A stretch of DNA of 64,000 nt from Dipteris shenzhenensis. Taxonomy: Eukaryota > Polypodiophyta > Polypodiopsida > Gleicheniales. Positions within the stretch are counted from its first letter, which is position 1. Each line of letters begins with the position of its first letter. Location: NCBI GenBank assembly GCA_047967505.1, contig CM106540.1; one strand, given 5' to 3'. The notes under the pieces were generated by a model. That model was given only the letters and a program-made list of their open reading frames with translations, had not been told where the DNA came from and made no database searches. This document shows positions 45,201 to 57,200 of the stretch, in pieces. The position numbers and the translations under genes were made by a program.

Positions 45201-48200
45201 ATTTTCCCAACCCAGGCATGGAGGATGAGTTTCCACACTAGGTGGGAGTCCCACCCATACCACCAGAGGCACCTATGATCCCATCTGCCGTGGTAGCACT
45301 GATACAAGCCATGATGTAGATGCAGCAACAACAGCAGTCTGAAAATTTCCACCCGGATGTTAACAACTCGTGGCACCGAGCAACAGAGGAAGCAAGAGAA
45401 GATAGAGAACACAAGGCTCGAGGAGGCAAAAGAAGAACGGGATTGGGATCTATAGTTGTCTTTGATTGAATTATAGGTACTAGAGATGTGGGTACCTTCT
45501 TTTCAAATCAATCTTTGAAAACATCTTGAATCCATTGAGCCATTCCAAGATGTAGTCGATCATCCAATAATTCTCTCCTCAAACTAGTGGTGGGGATGGT
45601 GGTAAACTAGATGTGAGAAACATCTCTTGAAATTCCTATAGTAAGAATTCTGGGTGTAGGTTTGTGACTGATGATTTTGCGGTAGTGTTGGCGGAGATCA
45701 TAAAAATTTCTTCACCTTGACAAAGCTCCTTGGTCTGTTGGATGGTTAAGATGAATGTTGGGAAACGTCTTGAAGCCAAGGTATAAACTTCACACCAATG
45801 GCTAGAATGTTGGGATTCAGCCCTTCCTAATAGTTGTGTTGGAATTCAAGCTAGTGCCACCATGGAGCTCCCAAGATGATATCTGTTGCCTATGACGTTG
45901 AGTGGACGACTGTTGACCCTTGCAGAAATCTTCAAGATGGCTGATTTGGCCTCTATGCCACAAATGCAAATGCGCTGTGTTCTATTGTCTGCAGTGTAAG
46001 TAATTCTGTCATGGCGTTAATTCAACATGTCACTATAGCGGAGGAGGCATGGACGGTCTTGAAAAATCAATACGAGACCACGAATCAGACGCGGATTCAG
46101 AATCTGGAGACTCAACTCGCAAACGAGAAACTTTCTGAGTTTGAAACGGCAGAGAAGTTCATCACCAGGGTGAAGAATCTGCGCGATCAGATGACTGCGA
46201 TTGGCATCACCATTACCAACAAGAATCTAGCACGAAGGTGCATGCAGATTCCCTCACCAAAGTACGACGGTCTTGTTACGGCGCTGAATACGCAGAACAA
46301 AAATCTGCCCCTCAACTTTGAGGATTTCAGCGCGATGCTTCTGGAGAAGGAGATGCGTCAAAAGACGAGGACTGGAGAAGATTCGGCTTTCTCGGCTGGA
46401 TCAAAGAAAGGTAAGGGTAAGGACTCTGGTAACCCATCTTCTTCTGATGATAAAAAGAGAAAGAAGAAAATCAAGTGCTTCTATTGCAACAAGGCAGGGC
46501 ACAAGCAGAATGAGTGCCAGAAGAAGATTGCAGATGAGAAGAATGGAGTAAAGAACGTCCAGCAACAACGCGCAGGTAGTACTAGTAGAGCTGTTCGTAG
46601 CAATTGAGGAGATTTGCATGGAGGCAGTTCATGTACTTGCGGATGAACCTTGGATTATTGACAGTGGTGCATCGCACCACATGACCAGTTGGAAGGATTG
46701 GTATACCTCTCTACATCCGGTAGGGAATGACATCCTGGTAGCAGTCGGCAATGATGCAAAATGTCTAGCAAAAGGAAAAGGTACGATTGCTCTCAAGTTA
46801 GATGGAGTTGTAAAACAATTGTACGATGTTCTTTATGTGCCAGATATCAAGAGGAACTTGTTGTCCGTTTCTGCAATCACGGATCGGGGACCTCAAAGTT
46901 TACTTCGATAAGAATGGCGCACAGATTTTGGATCTTCAAGGGAAGGTCATTGGTAAAGGTATACGGCGCAATAACATCTATGAACTCTCAGCTTTCAGTG
47001 CTCGAGCCGATGTGAGCAACACTAAGCTGTGGCATGAGAGGTTTGGTCATCTAAACCTTAGTTCTTTAAAGGAGATGCATAAAAGTGGAATGATTGCAGA
47101 CCTACCAAAAATTACAGATCTGCCCGATGTATGTGAAGCTTGCATGATGGGCAAGCAGCATCGGTAGTCCTTTTCTAAAGAGGCCAGCAGGGCAAAGGCT
47201 CCTCTAGAGCTCGTTCACATGGATCTCTGTGGAAAGATGGAGACGGAAGCTTTGGGTGGTTCCTACTACTTCATGACATTGAAGTATGATGAAAGGGAAA
47301 GATTTACCAAAGACTTTCTGGGCTGAAGCATGTAACACGGCAATTTACATTATGAATCGTAGCTACACAAAGGCTGTGAACGGAATGACTCCACTGCAGG
47401 ACTTTTCTAGTAAGAAACCTTCAACTGCAAATTTCAGAGTTTTTGGACGTGACTATTTTGTGCATGTCTCTGATGCTAACAGGACCAAATGGGAACCGAA
47501 GAGCCGGAAGTGTATTTTCTTGAGCTACAGTGAAGAGGCGAAGGGTTACCGTCTCTATAATCCTGTTACCAAAAAGGTAATAGTAAGTCGTGATGTGGTC
47601 TTCTCAGAACAGCCGCATCAATTGGAGGAGGATGTTTCCTTCCCAGACAATCCATCTAGTACAAATCATCAACAGCAGACCGAACTCCCCCAACGATGCT
47701 TGGGAGGATTCAAGATAAAGAAGAGGAAGAAGAGCCTACAGAACCACAACGGCAACGGCCATTTTCGAAGTGGGTAAAGCAACTTTTGGACGGCAGAGAA
47801 CCTCCAGCCATTGAGGAGGAATCATCCGAACACCGTCGGTCCAAGAGATTAGAGGAGCAAAGAAGGGCGCACGAACACTTGGTCAACTACGCTTTGATGA
47901 CAGAGGTGATTCGTGCTGAAGAACCCAAGTGTCTTGAAGAGACACAGGGTGATGGTAGGTAGATGGAGGCTATGCAGTCGGAGTATGGCTCCATAATGAA
48001 GAACAACACTTGGGACCTTGTGGATCGACCATCAAAACGCAAGGTGATCGGCACTAAGTGGGTGTACAAGATCAAGTACAAGTTCGACGGCACGTTGGAT
48101 AAGTACAAGGCTCGGCTCGTGGCAAAAGAATTCGCACAGGTACATGGTTTTGATTATCAGGATACTTTTGCTCCCACAGCTCAACTAACCACAATTTGCA

Positions 48201-51200
48201 GTGTTTTGGCTTTAGCAGCATAGGAAAGTTGACCCGGGTTTCAAATGGATGTAAAATCTGCCTTTCTAAATGGAGATCTCAAGGAGGAGATATACGTGGA
48301 ACAACCACTAGGTTTTGTGATCCCTGGTTCAGAAGGTAAAGTCTGTAAACTAAAGAAGGCACTTTACGGGCTGAAACAGGTTCCATGAGCGTGGTACCAA
48401 CGGATTGATGCCTACTTTTTGCAAAACGGGTTCAGGAGGAGTCCATCTGATGCAAATTTGTATATCTACAGAGAAGGAGACATGTGTATGATCATGGTCC
48501 TTTGTGTGGACGACCTTGAGAAAAGATCTCGCAGACAAAGTAGTTGCTAAGAAGAGAGTTTGAAATGACAGACCTCGGACTGATGCATTTCTATTTAGGG
48601 ATTGAAGTTTAGTAAGAGCCAAAACAGATCTTCATCTCACAGTTGAAGTATGCTGGAGAGATGCTGAAGGCATTTGGCATGGCTGAGTGCAAGATAGTTG
48701 GCACTCCTATGGAGGTTGACGTGAAGCTCTCAAACGAGGATTCATCACCACTGGTGGACGAAGTGAAGTACAAAAGGCTTGTGGGCAGTTTGATTTACTT
48801 GTGCAACACGCGGCCGGACATCAGCTTTGCGACCGATGTACTAAGCAGGTTTTTCAATAAGCCTCGGGAGAACCATTGAAGGGCAAGGATGCGGGTGCTG
48901 AAATACATCAAAGGCACACTTGATTATGGCATCACCTATACCAAGGGCAACACCTTGACCGGATTCTGTGACTCGGATTGGGCAGGAGACGTGGACAGCA
49001 GGAGATCAGTGACAGGTTACTATTTCTCACTTGGATCTGGAGCTGTGTCATGGGTCAGCAAGAAGCAACCCACAGTTGCTCTTCCTTCTTTCGAGGCTGA
49101 GTACAAATCAGCATGTTTTGCTTCTTGTGAGACAGTGTGGTTGAGGAGGATTTTAGGGAACATGGGTGCAGTGCAGAACAAGCCCCTACGCAGTTATCAT
49201 GTGATAATCAGAGTCGCATGGCAATTGCCAAGAACCCTATGTACCACGCTCGCACAAAACACATTGAGATTCAATATCACTTTGTACGCGAGCTCATCAT
49301 GGATGGAGAGGTCAACTTGGTGTACTGTCCGACTACAGAGAATACTGCGGACATCTTCACGAAGGCTCTTGGAAGAGACTTGCTAAAGCGGCATCTTCAT
49401 CGACTTGGCATTGGGCCGAAAAAGTAGTTCACTTACAGGTGGACATTGAGGGGGGGTGTTAGATATCAATAGTCCACTCTTGTGTAACTACGCGGGAACC
49501 AGCTAACTCTATTTGTAAGCCCCCCATATGAGGAGAAGGCATTTGAGTAGCTCGGTTATCCGGTAGGTCCTGGTTTGGACACCAGATGGGGGCCATGTGT
49601 GGCCTGATGGCTGGACGACTTCAGATAGAGTTGGCACACTGTGAACTAGGCTACATGCAAGTGCGGGAAGGCATCCCATGATTGACCGCATTGAGGGTAG
49701 ACGGAGCATTTTCCGAGGCAGCCCACTCTCCGACTGTGGGGCCCGTTTGGAGCACCAGATGATCCCGGATGGATCTGGGTTGAACGGACACCGTTGGTAA
49801 GTTGCTCTATTCTGCGCCACGGTTCTAACGTGTGGTCGGTGGCCTATTTCAGGACCGATCTCCAATCGGCGGTTTTGGGCCGACTGGGTCGGTCTCCCAA
49901 TTGGGTCTAACCAACTACGACTGGTGGGTATATAAGGGCAAGCCCGTGAAGCCCATCATAATCACTGGCTATAGCAACCCTGATTCCTTAGCATCCAGCC
50001 TATGTCCTCTAGTGTTTCCAACACGCCATCGAAGCTTCTCACACAGGAGCACACGGCTGGGAGGCAGCGTCATCTATTATATCAGTTTTACAGTAATCAA
50101 ATTTTTGATTCTCCATACTATCTGCTTTTCTCTCTTGCATACGAGATCCTGTTATCTGTTGAGCACAAACGTTGTATTGTTTTCTTACAATGTGTGCCAA
50201 CCATGTGCTGAATAGATCACCTATACGGGCATTGAAGACTGTTACACCTTATGAAGCATGGAAAGGCAGGAAGCCTTCACTTTCACACATGAGAGTTTTT
50301 GGGTCCCTTGCATATGTTCATGTACCATCTCAACTGAAACATAAGCTTGATGACAAGGCAATCAAATGCATATTTATTGGTTACAGCCAGGAGAGTAGAG
50401 GGTATCGGTTATACCAACCAAATACTGGGAAGATTATTGTCAGTAGAGATGTAATCTTTGACATTCAGCTTCTCCTCTTGTGGACTGCAAAGCTAAGCCA
50501 GATGTTGACATGTTTGATGCCTTTGAATCTTGGTTACCTCTGCCATCCTCAGAAGAGGACTTTGACCAGCAACATGAGCCTCCTGCAAGCCCTCCACCAA
50601 GCAATAATCAGCCACTACCCCATGCTGATTTGCAGGTTTCTCTTCCAACACAAAATGATCCCACTATTCATGATGCAGTCATTGAAGAAAGAGCTGTCAA
50701 TAGACAGCAAAGGCAAGTTTCCAGATGGCTTCTTGATACATTGAGGGACAACAAACAAGATCAGCCTTTTGCTGCGCGGACAAGATCAGGGAATAGACAG
50801 ACGCATGGTCACTTTCTTGAGTTTGCACTCCTTGCTACAGCTTGCAATGAAGAGCCTTTGTGCCATCACGATGCTTTCGATACAAAGCCCGTCTTGTTGC
50901 AAAAGGGTATGCCCAACAACAAGGCATTGACTTTGAGGAGACCTTTGCTCCCACATCCAGGATTACCACCATTAGATGTGTCATTGCCATTGCAGCCCAT
51001 CATCATTGGCAATAAGGTATGCCGGCTTAGAAAATCCCTTTATGGTTTGAAGCAGACACCCAAGGCATGGTATGCCAAAATTCATGCACACTTACTATCC
51101 CTTGGTTTTCAGAATAGTCACACAGAACCCACTTTATGCCTGTGGGAGTGGATCTGATTTTTTAGTGCTGATTTTATATGTGGATGATATGCTCATCACG

Positions 51201-54200
51201 GGCCTAGATACTCAGCATATTGCAGCTTTCAAGGCTGATTTGCAGCAGGTTTTTGAAATGTCAGACATGGGACAGCTCCACTATTATTTGGGCATCTAGT
51301 TTGCTCATGTTGAGGGGGGTATCATGATGTCTCAGTCCAATTATATTGGACAGCTCCTTGATCGTTTTCAGTTTGAGGATTGCAAGCCAATCTCTACTCC
51401 AGTGGACCCTGGCTTCAAATTCTCAGCTCATGATGGGAGCCCACCATGTGATATCACTCTTTATCAGCAGGCTGTTGGATGCCTTATTTATTTATGTCAC
51501 ACAAGACCTAACTTACAGTATGCAGTATCTCAGCTCAGCAGATTCATGCACATGCCCAGTTCATAGCATTGGCAGGCAGTGAAGAGAGTCTTCAGATATC
51601 TCAAAGGCACTCAGGATTTAGCCCTCTTCTATGGTGATCAGGGTTCACTTACCATGCATGCTTACACGGATAGTGACTAGGCAGGATGTTTCGACACCAG
51701 AGTGTCACATACTGGCAATTGTTTTTTGCTAGCAGATATGTTTACAAAGGCACTTCCTCGTCCCAAGTTCAAAGTCTTCCAACAAGCTTTACACTTGGTT
51801 CCCTTTGTTACATGATCTGACATCCCTTGTACATTCATAGGTGGCTATATCCTTTTGGATGAACATGTGCCACCATGATCAGAAAATACCAGGTATTCTG
51901 ACACGTTTCCAGAATACTTCAGCCCATCCCATGGAGGGGCGTTTGTAGGCCATCTTCTGGTGGTTCTAGTGATGCCCTATAGGCCATGGTATGTGCCTTG
52001 TAGGCATAAGTTTAGGCACTTAGATTATTTTGTGCCTTTTAGGTCACTTAGGACACTAAGTCGTAGGGTCTAGGTACAAGTACCTTGTACTCTCTTTTTC
52101 ATTTGATCCTAGTTGACGTAACGGCTAATCTATGGACTCCTTCGCAACTTGCACTCTCTCTTTTTTCATTCGATCCTACACTCTAGCCCAATTGTGAATT
52201 GTACCAAGAGGAGAGATCTTGCTGTGAATTGAACTTCCAGCCTGCCAAATTGTTCTAGACCTGGTGCAAATTGATCCAGGTTTTCAAATATCTGCTGCAA
52301 TTCACTCCACAGCCCTTGGTTGGCTACGATTTGATTAAAGGAGAGGTTTTGGTAGTGCCTAGAATGGTTTTCAGTGGTATCGGAGCCTAGGCTTGCTGTG
52401 TTCCTTGGGAAGGCCCATCCAATCAACTATTCGAAGGAAGGTTATAGTCATCCAGCACAAGGCAAGTTTATCCACGAGCAGCCCCAATTATGGCTATGGA
52501 GGAAGGCACTTCAGCTATTAGACGACCCAGTAAGTGACGTCCTGTTGGACTTGATGAAGATCTCAATGAAAATTTTGTGAGCGAAAGAATCCAAGAGTAC
52601 CAATCCCTGAAGCACATGCCTTGATTTCAGCACCTGTTTGAGGAGATGATGACTAAGCAAGTTTCTTCTCCCCACAAAGAAGAAACTGGTCGTAAGCCTT
52701 CTAACGCTTCTAAAGAATCCACTAGGCAACACCATGCTTCAAGAAAGCGTTCTCGAAGCTCCCCTTTAATTCAAAGATATTCGGATTCGAAGAAAAGAGG
52801 AAGGAGTCCAAAACCCCATAAGAGAAGTACCGATGCTGATCCCCCAATTCCAACCCATCCTCTTCCAGTTCTTCTTCTTCTTCTTCTACATCCAGAGACC
52901 ATTCATCTCATGGACACAAAAGCAGGAAATCCAAATCGAGAAGAAGTGACTTTAAAGAATGAGGCAAATCCATCAAATTTACTACTTTTGATGGAAAGAT
53001 TGTGAGTCTCTACCTCACAAACAATGCCAGTGCATGGTGGGGAGCTCTTCTAGTAGCAGATCAAGCAAAGCTTCAAGAAGCAGCTTTTTGAGCAATTCTT
53101 GCTAAAGAACTTTTATGATGATGTCCATATAGCTTGGGAAAGTGTGTCCATTACAGCCACGGATACGGTTGAGACTTACTTCTTTTAAGATTGTCTCCAG
53201 ATTACCCCCTTCAAGGTAATCTCAAAAAAGTCAAAGCTTTGGAAGTACAGGGTTGGTCTGCATCCAAGTGTTCGTACCCAAGTAAGCATTGAGCGTAAGA
53301 CAAAACTACGAGATTTGATGCCTCAGTGGTTGAAGCCAACTAAGGCAGATTTTCTATGGATGATGGATGCCTCAAAAGGCAAGGATGGGGACACCATAAA
53401 AAGGAATATGGCCCCGACACTTCAAGGTAAAAAACAGCTCCAATTTCAAAAGACGAGGGGTCCATTGAGGCCCTATAAAGGGAGGCCGAAGTTTACACCA
53501 AAACAGATCAAGGCCTTCCGAAAGGAGGGTAATGTTTCCATTTTGGAAAAGAAGGGGCATATAGCTGCCTAGTGCCCCGAAAAGCCTTTAGGTTTGAGAG
53601 AGAAAAAAATGCCAATAGAACTGCCAAAGCCATTGCCGGGAGGAGCCCCAAATATGTTGGGAAGAACAAAAGATGGCTCCTATCATATGTGTGTGGATTA
53701 TACAGCCCTTAACAAAACGATGGTCATGAACAGGTTTCCAATCCCATGCATGGATGATATATTGGACAAACTAAAAGGGGCCACGATCTTAGTCACATTG
53801 ATTTGAAAAGCGGGTACCATCAAATAAGGATCCATCCTCGAATATTCGTAAGACAGCTTTTCAAACTACTTTCGGGCTCTATGAGTTTGTGGTGATGCCT
53901 TTTGGCTTAATTAATGCACCAGCCACTTTCAACCACATGATGGACCGGATTTTTAGGACCTATAGGCACTACAGGTAACTTCCTTGATGACATTTTAATC
54001 TTTTCAAAGACGGAGGAAGAACATAAGGAATACTTGGCCATTGTGTTTCAAGAACTGCAAAACAACAAGCTTTTTACCAATGGTAAGAAGAGTGAATTTT
54101 TCCTCACCGTCTCGAACACATCATCCCTAAAGAAGGGATTTGGATGGACCCCGACAAGATAAGAGCTATCCGAGAATGGCTAGAACTCACGTCAGTACAT

Positions 54201-57200
54201 TAAGTATGCAGCTTTCTTGGACTCTGTTCTTATCACACACTTCATCAGCCACTTTGCTGATATAGCAGCCCCATTACATGATTTAACTGAGAAATATGTA
54301 GTCTTTAGGTGGGGAGAACCTCAAAGGACAGCTTTCAAGATCCTCAAAGAAAAGTTAACAGCCGAGCCAATCCTCGTTGTTCCATATCTACGCAAGCAAT
54401 TTGATGTAGACTATGATGTGTGTGGAGAATGTGTGGGAGCTGCCCTTCACCAGGATGGTCGAGTGAGAGCCTATGAGAGCTGCAGGCTACGTGATGCGTA
54501 GAGATACATGGATATCTACGAAAAAGAGATGTTGGCTGCCATTCATGCTCTAACCATTTGGAAGCATTATCTTCTTGGAGCTGACTTGATAGTCAAGACC
54601 GACCGCAAAAGCCTCATGTATTTCTTGACCCAAACAAAAATCTCCGAAAAGCGAATGAAATGGGCACATTTCTTGTTTTCAGATTGTCTATACTCCAGAA
54701 GACCAAAACAGGGTAGCAGATGCTTTATCAAAAAGGCCCCATGTGAACAATGTTACCATAGCTCACCATAGGGACCTAAAGGCCTTGAAAGAGCTTTACT
54801 TACAGGATCTAGAGTTTGGAGAGATCACGAGAAATATTCAGCTGGGACAATCATCCAGTCCGTATACACTGAAGGATGCTTTCCTTGTGAAAAGATGACC
54901 CCCTTTGGGTGACTCAAGATATGCGCACCAAAGTTTTAGAAGAATGTCATGCCCCTCCTTAATCAAGTCATCAGGGTATATCATCTACCACACAAGCCAT
55001 TGAAATATATTTCTTTTGGCTAGAATTGCAAAGGATATACACCAGTTTGTGACGGAATGTCTCACTTGCCAAAAGATGAAGTACGACAGACACAAGGCCC
55101 CAAGACTTGTCATGCCACTGCCCATTCCGCAGGGACCATGGGAGAGTATTGCTATGGACTTCATCTTTGACATTCCCAAATCCAAGTATGGGGTATGGAT
55201 AATAATTGACAGGTTCAATAAGCAGGCCCACTTCATTCCGGTAAGAAAAACCACAGACCATATGACTAACTAGTTTTAGAATTGTAATTACTTTCTTTAG
55301 TAGGTCAAAGAATGTGAGTGAAGCGGATGACATGTTCTTTGCTCCAACAAATTGGTGATCGGTACCACAATCTTGGCTAGGTCCATGACGTGCTTTTTGT
55401 ATGCCTAACAAATTCCCATGGACAATGTTGGCGTCTTGTGCATTTGTACTCACCATTGCTGTTATTATCATGAGCAAAGCCACAAGAAGCATTATTGCCC
55501 AACTTCTGAGGAGACAGTCACACTAGTTGGCCCAACTACTTCTCCTAGCAAGGACGACGTTGGTTGTCATTAACATGATTGAGGATCACAGCAGGAGGGG
55601 AAGCCTCATGCATTTCCCACCATGTTCCAATTCAACGGCTAGATCAGTCGTTAATACCTTCTCATCCTACAAAACTTTTGGGGTCCGGAGGACATCCACC
55701 TCCACAAAAGCATCCAAGCACGTGGGACTTCTGCGTCCACCTACTGATACAATCACGTTGAATTGAGTTTTCACCGATCAATGTGCATTTCTTCTTGTCC
55801 ACACGAGAATCTGATTCGCAGTTGGTACTATCTATTGTCCTGCATTGGCTGGATTCGGTCTCGCAACCGGTTTCACGTCCACCCCAGTAGTAGTATCCCA
55901 AAGCTCGTATGCGCTTAGGATAGTCTTTATCTTGAACTTCTAGAGTGGATAGTTAGTGCCGTCCAACTTTCCGCTTTCACCGAACGGTGGGATTCACAGT
56001 CTTGCGGGCTGGGCCATCTCTCACAATCTGCTCACAAACAGAAACACACTACCAAATCTTCTTGCTAGAGCCCAAGCTCTGATACCATGTAAGAAAACAA
56101 TACAATGTCTGTGCTAAACAAATAACACGATCTCGTATGCAAGAGAGAAAAGTAGATAGCATGGAGAATAAAAAATTTGATTACTGTAAAACTGATACAA
56201 TAGATGGCGTTGTCTCCTAGCCGTGCGCTTCTGTGTGAGAAGCTTCGATGGCGTGCTGGAAACAGTAGAGGACGGAGGCTGGATGCTAAGGAATTAAGGT
56301 TGCTGTAGCGAGTGATTATGATGAGCTTCACGGGCTTGCTCTTATATAGCCACCAGTCGTAGTCGGTTAGACTCAATTGGGAGACCGACCCAATTGGCCC
56401 AAAACGGCCGATTGGAGGTCAGTCCTGAAATAGGCCACCGACCACACGTTAGAACCGTTCGGCCCAGAGCCATCCGAGATCATCTGGGGCTCCAAATGGG
56501 CCCCGCAGCCCGAGTGGGCTACCTCGGGAAATGCTCCGTCTACCCTCAGTGCGATCAGTCATGGGATGCCTTCCCGCACTTGCATGTAGCCTAGTTGGTA
56601 GTGTGCCAACTCTATCTGAAGCCGTCCAGCCATCAGGCCGCACATGGCTCCCATCTGGTGTCCAAACCAGGACCTACCGGATAACTGAGCTACTCAAATG
56701 CCTTCTCCTCATATGGGGGGCTTACAAGTAGAGTTAGCTGGTTCCCGTGTAGTTACACGAGAGTGGAGCATTGATATCTAACACACATCACTGCATCAAG
56801 CCAAAATTTATTGGGTAAAGACTTGGCCTTAAGAGCTCCACCGGACACCTCAACAACCTCACTGGCATGCATCTGGCCATCTCCATTGTGGACCTGTTTT
56901 TCCTTTCAGAAACAGGATTCTGCTGAGGAGTGTAAGGAGTAGTGCATGAGTGAATAATTCCCCGTGAAGACATAAATGCATCAAACTCCTTAGACATATA
57001 CTCTCCCCCCCTATCTGTGTTGAGGGTGACAAGCTTGCATCCTGATTCATTCTCAACCATATTCAGCCACCTCTGAAAGCATAAGAAAACTTCAGATTTG
57101 GCTTTTAAAGGATATATCCAGCAATATCTTGTGAAGTCATCAATACATGAAATATTTGTACCTCCCAATGGCATTTGTCTTCATTGGGCCACAGACATCA

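Noticed and set aside
54971-55492. 173-codon - strand ORF
   Set aside because: Its first part is the reverse of the Gypsy integrase and the rest matches no family I know; there is no splice or start support.
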